Positions 12,201 to 24,000 of a stretch of 64,000 nt of DNA are shown in pieces (position 1 is the first letter of the stretch; every line of letters begins with the position of its first letter). Below the pieces are notes generated by a model. The model had not been told where the DNA came from, did no database searches, and saw only the letters and a program-made list of their open reading frames with translations. The translations under genes were made by a program, and so were the position numbers. Source of the DNA: Schistosoma haematobium (taxonomy: Eukaryota > Platyhelminthes > Trematoda > Strigeidida > Schistosomatidae); contig NC_067196.1 of NCBI RefSeq assembly GCF_000699445.3, positions 29,157,116 through 29,221,115 on the forward strand, read 5' to 3'.

Positions 12201-14324
12201 ATTATAATTTGATTCTGTTTAACAAAAATGATCAATCATCAAATGACCTTTCTGGAATTGTGTTATTAAAGACGATTAGTTTTCATATACGTTAGCACTT
12301 TAGTTGAAAGTAATTCTTTTCTCTAAGGTGACTCACTTTATCCTGAAGATTCTCATCGATATCTAGAAATCAAACTACTCAAAAATATTTTTTCAAGAAG
12401 GTAGACTATTTAAGAAGGTTACTTGACTTGCATTATGCTAGCCCCGTAGTTCAGGTTTAGTTTTCTTATTTTAAAAATATGATATGTACTCTACACTAAT
12501 TTAAGTAAATAACACTTGTCTTGTATGTAGGACTAATCCATATAGATTTAACGCTTAAACCGAATATAATTGGTCGTACTTTTATCAATTAACAAACATA
12601 AACTTCCAATGTTATAGATGGAGTGTAGAACATGACTCAGTGAGTTAATAATCGTTTCTAATTTCCATTCGAACTGGTGTTATACAATAAATTATTCGCT
12701 AATGATGCTCGGTTCAAGCTTATTCAAAATCTGACCATAAATCAATGCAAATAAAATCTATAAAGAAAAACATTTTATTAACACGTAATTTTGGTCTATT
12801 TTCTTTGTTCAGTCTACAACTGTCTGACTTTTGTTCTCACATTTATTCAGTCTCACGCGTAATTTCTGAATAAGCCAACTTAAAAGTATTCAAAAGGTAT
12901 ACCATTGTGTATGCATTATCTAAGTAAACTAATTTTCTCTCAACATTATATTTCTTTTTTTGAAATCTAACATAATCCCATTTACATAGTTGCCTCAACT
13001 ACAATTAAACCGTGAAAAAAGAGTGTTTCATTTTAATTGTCATTTTTGTAAATAATCACTTGTAAAACAATCATTCGGGTATATACCACGATATGTGCTA
13101 CTGATATCGACAAATATAAGTAGTATGTATCATCAGTCGAAAGTTAAATACCTGGCGGCAGAAGGTTAAGAAGATCAAATAAAAGAAAACGGGAATAAAG
13201 AATGATTGGTGTGGAATCGAAAGAACAATAAAGTCTGAGACGATTGGTTGCAAATGAAGTATTTATTGTATAATTCTCAGATTATACTAAGATGTTCCTT
13301 AGTTCTGTGTTCAAATACATTCGATTTTCCCCATTTGTGTTTTCTTTCACTACAATACAACCCTTAGAAATACGATATCTGGAACAATATACAACGATTT
13401 CACGTTTAACATGACTATTATTTGTTTTCTGTAGTTTTGCCATCACTAAATGTTTAAACTTACAAAACTAATCATCGATTGTTTAGAACAAAATGCATGT
13501 TTTATTTTACAATTGTCCATAAAAAATATTCAAAAGTACATATTACAAGAACTTCGTATCAAATAATCAATGATGATTGTTTTATTTTTTCAAGTTGACA
13601 AGCGGAATTACACTTTACTTAATACTAACTACAGTGAACTTCATTATACTTAATGTTTAGTTACCTATTCATGTGGATGTATTTACAAAATATGTAGAAT
13701 TTTCCTAAAGCAATCTATAAAATTGACTTTTAATGTCTTATATAGTCTGAATAATATTTTTACCATGGATCTATACATTTATGTAATTTATGTCTCGTAG
13801 AAGATAGTAGTACGATACTGCAAAATAAAAATTTTAATGTATATCTAAGCTTCCATTGTCGGGAAAAACGATGATTATATTCATCATCATCTGCAAAATC
13901 ATAATTCACTGGTAGCCTTTTTCATTCTTGCTAAGATCATCACAACATTATACACTACTGATGTCATATAAGTACAGACCTATGACTGTGAATTGATTTA
14001 AGTTTTATAATGTGTGAATTCCTAATCATTTTTGATAAATAAACTTTGTTTAACTTACAATAAGACAAGGTGATCTGTGATTTGAACATACTTCAGTACC
14101 AGAGTACTTGGCATTAATGACTAGATCGAAACAGCAGTGTATTCGAGGTTGTATATTTTGTAAAGAAACCAATCCCCAATAAGTCAATTAAATTCCAAAC
14201 AAAATTTGTAAGGTTTGGGATTTTCCAGTTTTTGTTATTAAAGACTGCAATTAGTCAGTCTTTACTGGCTCAAATGCATTCTAGAAGAATGGGCTAATAC
14301 GTTCAGTAAATCCTTTGGATTACA
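9253..14324. other. intergenic, mostly anonymous
   Basis: Only the SINE pair at 11.3-11.6 kb is identified. Segments at 10.04-10.21 kb and 13.13-13.40 kb have less biased composition and may be old repeats, but I cannot assign them. Confidence 0.5.
11255..11622. repeat. head-to-head pair of hammerhead SINEs
   Basis: A minus-strand copy (about 11262-11435) meets a plus-strand copy (about 11436-11622). Both outer ends carry GTGGTCTAGC/TCATGATCTCAACTATTGAA in inverted orientation. The heads contain ...CTTAACCACTAGACCACTGAGCC (minus) and GGGTTCGAATCTCGCG, a good box B (plus). The ribozyme cores are altered: CTGGCGA on plus (A6 to G), ATGAGGA on minus (C3 to A). The ORFs at 11241-11486 are spurious. 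Confidence 0.75.
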
Positions 14325-14410
14325 ACTAGCGATGGAATATGGGGAAGATATTTCGTTCTATTTCGGAATTATCAGCGGGATGTACCTAGATTCTAGTGTT
14401 AATGTCTAAA
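14325..14410 (-). repeat. hammerhead SINE fragment, Sm-alpha type, degenerate
   Basis: The minus strand reads GTACATCCCGCTGATAATTCCGAAATAGAACGAAATATC. The core is CTGATAA and stem II is mispaired, so it is inactive. Confidence 0.6.
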
Positions 14411-15044
14411 TATATTAAAAAACAAATTTACAAATATGAGGTAGTAACAAATACTTTAAGGAAGGAATTATCAAAAACTATGCAATGATGATAAAACTCA
14501 AAACTCTGAGGAATTAAAACAATGAATTCAATCAACACCACAAATTATTGACTAAAATATTTGACTATAAATGATAATTGTTTCGTGAACCAGTAAGTTC
14601 ACAACTCCTTGGTTGGCTTGAGATAGCATTTAATAATTCAAGAACTGATGTTACTTCATGTTTCCTATAACCTTTTGCCAACCTACCATTCACCTAGTTA
14701 CCAAGGCTTGTGAAGCATGCGTGACATCTATCACGAAAACCTTAGTCGATAAAACATATCAACATCATCGAAGTGTTTGCCACCATATACAGTAACAATA
14801 TGGGTCACTCATTTGTTCCATGATAGATATCCAATATACCGAAGAACTTGAAAGTCAAAAACTATCAACTTAATCTTTACTCTTACCTTCAAAAGTTATA
14901 CCTTACAGTCATGCAATGATATAAACCTGAACTACTGCACAATGGTAGGCATATAAACATTTCTATTGTGCCATCATCTTGGCAGTGTTGTCATTAAAAA
15001 AAAAACAGAACTGCATAACTTCACTTGATACTGTTTCTTTGAAT

Positions 15045-15240
15045 CTTCCCATTGATGTTTAGGATTGAAATTGATCAGTTTCTTATTAGCATATGTGCAT
15101 CCTGTGCATATTGCCTCGATATAGCCTTAATTCATAAGCGTTCTAAACGAAGATGGATAGTGGCTAGCAATAGAATCCAGAACGCACGTTTCGTCCTATT
15201 TGGGACTCGTCAGTTGGATGTATCTGCATCCCAGAATCCA
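15045..15240 (-). repeat. hammerhead SINE (Sm-alpha type), inverted partner of 9058-9252
   Basis: The reverse complement of the 9.1-kb copy over about 190 bases, with only a handful of differences (for example GATACATCC versus TATACATCC). The ribozyme core on the minus strand is the same: CTGACGAG, GTCC...GGAC, GAAAC. Confidence 0.8.
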
Positions 15241-15537
15241 TATTGACTACATAACTTATTTACTTTTGAATAAATCTCTCCTTAGTTGGTTCTAATAAGA
15301 ATTGGAAACTTCACATATATAATAATAAATTCATTTTGATTAAATGAATTGTGATAAAAAAAGATTTTTGTTTGTTTATTTATTTCATTACATTTTTATG
15401 AATAAAATATCAAATAAAACCAAATGAGAATGTGCAATATTGACAACAGTAAACTCATTTATTTATGAAAATTTATTATAAAAAGAAAGTAAATAAATAA
15501 AAATCAGTTTACCGAATTAAAAGAAACAATTTTATTC

Positions 15538-16045
15538 ATTATTATCATTATGATTATTATTATTATTAATATGTTACCTAGAGTTTTTCTTTTTCTTTTT
15601 CATCACTTTTTCATTCATTCATTCATTCATTCAAAATTAATACTTGTGAAGAATTAAAATGAACAACATACCACCAACAACAATATCATTCTTATTCTCA
15701 ACCTCATTATTGCACTCAATAACAATATTAAATACTAAAAGTAAATTGAAATTTGTAAATTTGTTTACTTTCTACTTTCCTATAAATAAATAAATAAATA
15801 AAAATAACCAAAGTACGAGAGAGAGACAGAGTGTAAAAGTGAACAAAAGATTGTAAAAACGAAAATAGCAACAAAGTTGATTGTATATATCTTTAATTGT
15901 CAGTATATGTATAGATTGAAAGTTTTATTTTTTTTTTGTCGACGGGAGGGGGGGTTCAGTGTTATTTATTAAAATTTTCAAAAGAAAAAAAATGTAAATT
16001 TCATTAAATTTTTTTATTAATTTTAATAAATAAATATTAAAATAA
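15538..16045. repeat. low-complexity AT-rich stretch
   Basis: (ATTC)n at about 15610-15632, (AAAT)n at about 15783-15802, homopolymer T followed by GACGGGAGGGGGGG at about 15930-15955, and long A and T runs. No gene seen. Confidence 0.8.
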
Positions 16046-16166
16046 AAATATAATTGTGTTATTTAACACTTAAATGAATATATTTTGAATTACTGCTAAT
16101 ACTGAGAATGTATTATGTATTTAGCATAACATATTACTTTTTTTTTTATAAAAATGTTGAAGTATT

Positions 16167-16442
16167 AGTGAGGCTATAATTTATGGACAACCTTTGAGCA
16201 ACGCTTAAAACAGCTTGAGAATGTCCATGTACATACTACGGCCAAACCAGCGTTATAAACCAATGTGAGGAATTATGATTAATAGTTAGGGTTAGGAATT
16301 AAATTTAGGGTTTTTATCATGAACTGGCATCACATGTAATGCCAAAACTCTATTTAGCCAAATAGATGAATTCAGTTTGCGCCAATATTCAAGACTTGTT
16401 ATCGTAAATCTAATTGATTCGTCCATAAATTATAGTCTTGCC
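16167..16442. mobile_element. Merlin-derived MITE, 276 bp, with 8-bp target duplication
   Basis: The ends are AGTGAGGCTATAATTTATGGAC (16167) and GTCCATAAATTATAGTCTTGCC (to 16442), inverted relative to each other. The direct repeat GAAGTATT flanks both sides exactly (16159-16166 and 16443-16450); eight bases is the size known for Merlin. The 3' half (about 16312-16442) is collinear with 20782-20914 in the Merlin relic, including TTTAGCCAAAT.GATGAA. No coding capacity. Confidence 0.85.
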
Positions 16443-17154
16443 GAAGTATTTATTCGGATGTAGAGAGAGTATTTTAAAATTTTCTTAAATAGTGTTATGA
16501 CATAAATAATCTCAATGACCATTGTTAATCATTATCTTTTATCTATTAACCAATTAAAATGACTACAACTGTTTACAAGTTGATTGAGTTCATTAAATTA
16601 AATATGTAAAATAACGCATAGTGATTGTTCTGAAATATGAATGAGGATAACTGATATCATCTAAAGAAAGATTTGAATCAAAGAAATAATGAGAATAAGT
16701 GACTCTAGAGTTTAATATACTTATAATCTCCAGAACTTGTAGCAGGCAAGATATCAGTAAAAACGATTGAGTTGAGACTCCTTACGTCAGGTTTTGAAAT
16801 TTATTTTCCTAATATATTAGATTCTACCTAGAATTCCACTACTTGAAGTATAATAACTGAAAATAATCAAGTTGTTAGCATAGTTCCACTTTTTTGTTCA
16901 CTCGACCCCAAGACGTTGGTATTAATTGATTATTCTAGAGATAATATACAGTCCCGAAGCTTATTATGCTATTTCATAATTCATTATCTTGTTAATGATG
17001 CTAATTCAGTTTATTATCTACGTGGGTTGCTGAAACGTCTGTGACGTTTACGTATCATACATGTATCATGTTGATTTCAAACTTATTATTGTACATATTT
17101 ATTTAATCTGACTAACCTTGAATCAGAAGTTAAATTTGGACGTCCTTAAAGTAA

Positions 17155-17460
17155 TTATGGGCAGATTTGAATGCTGGCCAGTAGTGGAATACTGGACACA
17201 CTTTCCATCCTAATTGGGATTCGTCAATTGAATGCACCTGAATCCCAAAGTCAATGTTCATTTTGGGTCTCAACCCAGTACACCTCACTTAAAACACCAT
17301 CACGTTACCCACCTAGTCACTAAGTTCAGATACCCACTTACCTTTACAATCGAGTGAAATTTAATTCATTTGTATTGGTTGTTTGAATATTTTTGTTGGT
17401 GCTTAGGACTATAATCGTTTGATCAGTTTCTCTAATTCGTTGCTATCTTAAACAATCATT
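17155..17460 (-). repeat. hammerhead SINE subfamily with extra tail, copy 1
   Basis: About 300 bases match 27980-28290 in the same orientation, including CCAGTAGTGGAATACTGGACACACTTTCC, GGGATTCGTCAATT, and a further about 190 bases to TGATCAGTTTCTCTAATT. The minus-strand core is TTGACGA with GGAAAG, so it is predicted inactive. A GGGTTGAG(A/T)CCC box-B-like site lies upstream on the minus strand. Confidence 0.75.
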
Positions 17461-18084
17461 ACAAATTATTCTTTAATATAACTTAAAAGAAAAATCTAAT
17501 TTGAAGAAAAATACTTCACGTATCCTTTTATTAATGTTCTTTTCTTCAACTAAGTTGATATAGCGTTAGAGTTATAGTCATTGTATTTAAAATATTCAAC
17601 ATAGTGAAGAATATGTATTTATCTATTAAATTTTGAGAAAAGCATTTTAAAATGATCTCTATCACTTGCAGCTAAAAAACTGTGTTTTCTTTGTCACGAT
17701 CATCAATATTTCATTAAAAAAAACTAAACAACTCCAGTCATCAATCATAGTCTTAGAAGATATTGTCACCATCAAAACATTTCCTTATTAACTCATGAAT
17801 TATGTCCAAGAATTCGAACATAATATTTTGTAAATTCATTCAGATGCTGAAAACAAATGTCAATATTTAAAATAAAATCTAGTTTATTTCTAACATATTA
17901 TTATGGTAATGTATGTATACAAAGATAACTAATGAATTGTAAACAAGCACCCTAATTACGTGTTCGAAACCTCCAGCTATCAAATATTAGTTTCGATCAT
18001 CAGATTTTCTTAGACTGACACATATGTTATTTTTAATTTTTTTCTGCATTGCTTTCATTATTAAATGTAACTCTACCTGTAGCT

Positions 18085-18190
18085 GTTATAGATTTACTGC
18101 CGGTCCCAAGTCCGTGTAAAGGAGGAGGGTTGGATATGGGGTTAGCCACTCACTCCCGTAGGGAACTAACTCGCTAAAAAAACGCTAATC
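18085..18190 (+). repeat. RTE-like 5'UTR fragment (tentative)
   Basis: GCCGGTCCCAAGTCCGTGTAAA and GGAGGAGGGTTGGATATGGGG form a GC-rich island in AT-rich surroundings. It resembles the leader of schistosome non-LTR elements as I know them. No coding part follows. Confidence 0.4.
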
Positions 18191-20269
18191 AGAAAAGAAA
18201 TTAAATGTAAGTACTTTTTTGTACTTACTGAATCCTCAGCTCAATTTTTCTCTGGTTCTTTTCTTTTCTAAATTCCTTCATACATTGCTCTTCATACACC
18301 CTCAATACATAAGGTGAATCCATTCAGACACTAAAAACAAATGTCAATATTCAAAACAAAATCTAGTTTATCTCTAATAAATAATTACAGTAATTGGTTT
18401 GTTATTGTCTCAAACATTGTACATACATATATATGCAAAAATAACTATGGAATTGTAAAAAAGTCACTCTGATTACATAATCTATATTTATCTAGTTTAA
18501 AGTTAAATGCAACAAATCAGATTGAAATGAGTCGAAAAAATCATGTCTAATCATAATGTAAATCAACTGTGTTTCTTTTTCTTTTTTTTTTGCTTGATAT
18601 TTATCCAGACAGCTGTTCACATACCGATTTTATTCGGTAACTAGACACATTTTAAAATAATGATAATAATGTACTCGTACTAAATCTAATTTACACTAGT
18701 GGATAAGGTGGAATGAAAGAAATCCAATTAAATTTACGTTTATTTCTTTTGTTTATGCCTGTAAAATGTTTTTTTTTGTGTATACTTTATTCTTATTATT
18801 ATCTTTTAAATAACTCACATCAATTACAGTCTAATCCCTTTAAGCTAGTGCTGTTGTTGTTGTTTTGTTTGTTTTTCAAATTCATCTACGTTTTCATTCT
18901 AATTTTGTTTTGAATAGTTTGAAATGTACTAATGAACTGACTATAAAAGAATAAATGTACGGAATGATTTTTATAATACTATAAATGAGCATAGTATTTA
19001 TAAATAATGATTAATACAGATAAAACTATTCATACACATGTCACTTCAAGACAATTTGAATAATTTGTGTTTTCAGTAGTGTTGGAAATTACAAATATTA
19101 TCTGAGATTAAGATTCTTTTAAGATCATTTTTAAAATGGTGAAGAGAATTTTTACAAGAGTATGTACAGATAAACCGTGAGTAATCTGTAATGATCTGTA
19201 CAATGTGTTGTTGAGTCCATTACAAGAATTATTGCTAGTCCTATTCATCCAGTTTATATATTTTTGATAAGTAAATTACATTAGATATTTCATTCTAATA
19301 TATTTTAGTTGTGGCCAACAGTAGGATACAAAAACTCATCAGCTGCATGTACGTACATCTTCATCTTAGTGTCTTTATATTCCATTGTTAGCTGAAATCC
19401 ATATGTGATGAAAACTTCAAACTAAAAGGAACTATTTATTAATTTAATCATGATGCAGGTATGCCAATAAAAATTGAGCAATTCAAGTCATTCATATCAA
19501 CGATTTGTAGTCTAAACCCTCCAAGGTATTATATTTTGAAGCCTTTATAATCTTTTTGATGAACATGTTTAGTGTAGAAAGTTGATTCTTAACAACAAGG
19601 TTTTAAAATGATGGCAGTCAGTTGGGAAAATAAAACATCTAAATTACGTGACTACTCTTATTTCATTCAAGGACTTGAAACAGTAATATAAAGAATAAAA
19701 CCAGGAATTTATTTTATCAACTTCAATATCTCACTGTAGAAGTATTTTTCACAACCAGATCTTAAAAATAAATAGATTGTGAAAAAAAGCACTACTAACT
19801 AATCATCTGTACTACATTTTTTTGAAACTTATTGTTTAAGTTTATCGTAGGAATTCATTTTAACTTTCAATGATGACAGTTAACCATGAATTGTTAGATA
19901 TATGAAACTCCTAACTTTCACATCACATTTACAACATATACAAAAGCAAGGGATCTGTTAAATAGGTTAATGTTAAGGTTCCTGTTGTACACTGTTAGAA
20001 CGTAAAATGTAAACTATCATTGCATTGATTATGCTATAATATATTAGCAAATTATTAGCTAAAAGAATTTCATATATTAAGTCTTCCATAGTCTCCAGTA
20101 AACAATCTAAAGAAAAAATCACTTTTTTAAAACAAAAAAAAGCACTTAATAATCACATGTTCCTATCCATTTAAGTGATTTGTAAGATCAATATACTTGT
20201 TTATAAAATGGTATTTTCTGGTGAAACAATGAAGCTAAGATACCTTTCATTACTTATAGAAATATCAGT
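18191..20269. other. intergenic, nothing recognised
   Basis: AT-rich. The hydrophobic 66-codon ORF at 18713 reads like translated T-rich sequence. Confidence 0.5.
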
Positions 20270-21060
20270 ATGGCGAGACTCTAATTTATGGACGACCTTT
20301 GAACGAATCCCAAGTGACCTTGATGAACCTTAGCCAATCAGCAGACAGTCAGTATAGAGTAAAAATATGTTATGCAAAACCAAGGAAATAAAGTGGATAC
20401 ACTTCTTATACGTGGTTCAAAAACTTGTCAAGGTTAGAGAGAGGTTCAGACGTTCTAAAATTGTAATGAATGCAGTAGAGGAAATCATCCATACGGCGAC
20501 AGAATAGTCGTCCTCTGGAGCCATGATAAACACTTAAAAACTCTTTCAGCCTCGACCACATAGCTTCAATATTGTTTATGTGCACTCCGGTTGTTGAGTG
20601 TACAAAATGCGACTTGTGGATAACGACACGATGCATATAACCAAGCCTATGTAGGAGTCTGCACGCTCTCTAAACATCCATATATATTGTAGTACCTGGC
20701 TGCAGCCAGTGTTACTGGTGCTTTTATTATCCAGTTCGCGATAATTGTCGTGATTTGCCTTAGTTAGGAATTATAAATGGGGTTTTCATCACGGACTGAC
20801 ATCAGCTATAATGTCAGAAATTTATTTAGCCAAATGGATGAAAGACTTTCGCGCAAAAATCCGAGATCTATTATCTTGTGCCTGATTGATTCGTCCACAA
20901 ATTATAGTCTCGCCGTTGTTATAGCGGCTGAATTATCACCTTTTGTACAAAATTCCCTGTGAACCAATCATACGTTAGCATTAAGCACTAAAGTTGGCGC
21001 TGTAACCTTGAAATCTCTAAAACGCCTCTGATTGGCTCGTCCATAAACTAGAGTCTCGCC
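20270..21060 (-). mobile_element. Merlin (ISXO2/IS1016-type) DNA transposon relic
   Basis: The terminal inverted repeats are GGCGAGACTCTAATTTATGGAC at 20272 and its complement (GTCCATAAACTAGAGTCTCGCC) ending at 21060, with one mismatch over about 22 bases. A decayed transposase lies between them on the minus strand. A further internal copy of the end (TCGTCCACAAATTATAGTCTCGCC, about 20890-20914) suggests nesting or a rearranged 3' part. No clear target-site duplication was seen at the outer ends. Confidence 0.8.
20406..20723 (-). pseudogene. Merlin transposase fragment (ISXO2-like DDE domain, C-terminal part)
   Basis: On the minus strand the frame reads WLQPGTTIYMDV, a TAG where the family has Trp, then RACRLLHRLGY. 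It then reaches the open 76-codon part MHRVVIHKSHFVHSTTGVHI, NNIEAMWSRLKEF, HGSRGRLFCRRMDDFLY. The order PG(S/T)TI..D.W.A / NH...FV...TG.HTN.IE..WS..K / R...L..YLDEF is diagnostic of ISXO2-like transposases. The Asp of MDV and the Glu of IEAMW are candidate catalytic residues. The N-terminal third is missing, so it cannot act. Confidence 0.8.
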
Positions 21061-24000
21061 GTGCCATGAATGATATTAATTCATAAATATAGTTAAATCT
21101 GATTACTCATGGTTTCAATATAAAGGAAGGAAATTTAAATTTTCGTGACTTAAATACCATGTTTTTCCTTAGAATAACTTTACTGCTTAATTTATATAAA
21201 ACAAAATTCAAATCACATTAATAGACCTTTGTTTTTTGTTATACTGTCATTCACAACATTAAAAGTTTTTAATCTCATTTAATTGTTTCACACTAGATAA
21301 TCTGTGACCCAGCAATGACCCTAAACATCAAACAATACAACTTTATTAAATAAATAATCATTTAAAAGTGAAAGAAAAAATTTTTTTCTCTTTAAATTCT
21401 GAAGGACTTCCTTCCCTTTAGTTGTTCTCTATTTTATTTATATATCATAGTAATTTTCACCTCATTCTAGTTTCAATTATCGAGAATTATTAATTGCAGT
21501 TCTTTCAATTCTATATTATATTCTTTATAAAGTTTTGTCTTTTCTTATCTTTATTTTAAAATTGTTATCTCTTTATGTAATAATTTCAATCCTCTATTTC
21601 ACATGAATCAATTCGAAGTTCATTTAATAGTGAGTTTTATTATGTAATTAATATCAGTCGGAGAGAATTACGCAGATCCATTAATATACAATGACTAATT
21701 CTGGGAAAGTAAATACAGAAACTCTTAATATAAAGTTAGTAATTACTTATGACAATTTACAATGACTGACCGAGTAACAAATGTTAAGGTTAGACATAAC
21801 ATACTAAGCAAAGATAAAAAAATTGGTTGATCAAGTTAAGAATTTTTAGTCATCGAAGTGGTTTGGATATGTATTTTGTATACTCAACTACCTCCTTTCT
21901 CACTGCCTAATATTTTGTGATTTAGAAGTAGGATAGAAGACAGTCAGGGATAGTAAAATCAGAAATGACTATAAGTTCATGAATCCATTGACTGTGAATC
22001 GGAATCATTGTGGTAGAGCTGAATTACCTGGTTAGAATTTGTGTAAGAACCCCAACCAGTGGTCGGTGACTCAAAATTGGCCGCAATAAGGGAGATCCAT
22101 TTTTCTTGCTATCTTACTCTACATTTTTAATTCCAAATAGCTTTTGTATATACATTTTCATTTTGTTTTTCTATAACATATTGTCACCATGAAGTCTTTT
22201 TCATCATTATTGCTAATAAATTATTTAAAATTCCTTGCTATTCATTTTGTTAATTTCATCTTTTGATGTAACTATGGTATGAAAACTTAATACTAGCCTC
22301 TGTTTTTAATTATGACTGACTGAATGAAAAGAAATTCAATTGATGAAATAGTTTAGTTTTCAAAATATTCTCAATCAATTTAAGTGGTAAACAATGGTTA
22401 CGATATGCTGACTCAATATTTGAAAAACTTTTAATGATATCTGTAAATCTTCCACGTCATTTTCACATAGTTCTCTCTAAAAACTCTACCTCAAACTATC
22501 TTTCGTAAAAACAACAACCTCCTAGTTGGTCACACAAATTGTGTTGGTATATATATACATTTCAGATTTAAAATAGAAACTAATTTATTCCTGAAAAAAC
22601 TAAAAAAAATTTACTTTATATACAAGTTACAACTGTGGTGTTTGATAAAAGAAATAATAAAACTAACCAGACAGATCGTTAATAAAAAGAAAAATAGTAC
22701 TCTAATTTACAACACTAACATTCCAGCTGTTTGTTAAAAAACAACCATAAGTTTTAGTATAAACTATCTTGATAACCGTGACATAATGGGAGGTTGAATA
22801 ATAAAAAACAGGACTACAATTCGTTATTTAGTATACTGTTTATATATTGGTATTATGGTAAGACTAAAACAGTTAAAAGTAATAAATTACCATATCATAT
22901 TGTGTAGTTTTATTCTCCATATCAGTAGCGATGTTAATGAACTATGCCTTAGGTGACCTTCAAAAAGTAGTGTAAAATTGTAGTCATTCAAAATGCAGAT
23001 GACATAAATGAATAGTTTATTGAATGAAACCTAAAAATTGTTTAGGGTAATAGTTAGGGTTAGAACTGAAGGTTAAGATTAAAAGTCTTGATTAGGATTA
23101 GGATTTAGGGTCAGGGATTACTAGTGTTGGTTAAAATGATAATGGAAGAGGACCGTTTAATTTCAAATAACGAATATCTTTAGATTATTTTCAAAAATAC
23201 GTAACCATCAACAGTGAAAAATGCTTTTGTAGTATCAGGATAAACTTTGTTTCAAATAGATTATCTTAAACCAGGCTTCGTATCGTGTTTTTACTTTGTA
23301 TGACGTAGATCAATTAGATAAAGCCATTTATATTTTGAAATGACGTAAAACAATCGACCCCATATTCAAGAAAAAGTTTTAGTTTGTCTTATTGTTTTCG
23401 ACTAGATCTTACGCTAACATACAGTTATATTCAGGTATAGAAATGAGAAAAACAACCACCCAAGATTTTGGCGGTTAAATAGAGCGATGTGAATTGAACT
23501 TCTAATCACATGCGATAAAGAATAATGGTATAATGATGTGTTAGCAAAGAGGACAGTTTTATAAAGTAAGCACTTATTTCAAAGCTGAAAATAAATCAGA
23601 ACATGGCAAAATAAACATAATAAATTATACTCATTAAAAGTTACGTAAATTTAAACGACACAGACTACACATGTAGTAACAAAGTCTTTTTTACCTTGGG
23701 ATAAAACAGGGATATAATAAATCACTTTAGATGTAGGGGTTAGTGTTTTCGACCTAAGACATATATAAGAGACAAGTTCAGGTCTCGTTATGAGAATAGA
23801 AAAGATTATTACATATGACCCTGTTATCTTTTAGCCTGTCACGTGATCATTGTCGCCCTGGTGTCATAAAGCAGAACTCTATTGGTTTCATATAACTCTT
23901 TTCAGTTCATGAAGTTAGACGCTAACCTATTAATCAAGTAACAGTTAGAGAACTTAATGAACTGTTTATTTTGGGTGGATAGAATTTACACTACTAGTGA

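Noticed and set aside
23030..23120. TTAGGG-like words resembling interstitial telomere repeat
   Set aside because: Irregular and not tandem. Similar words occur in the Merlin MITE and elsewhere.
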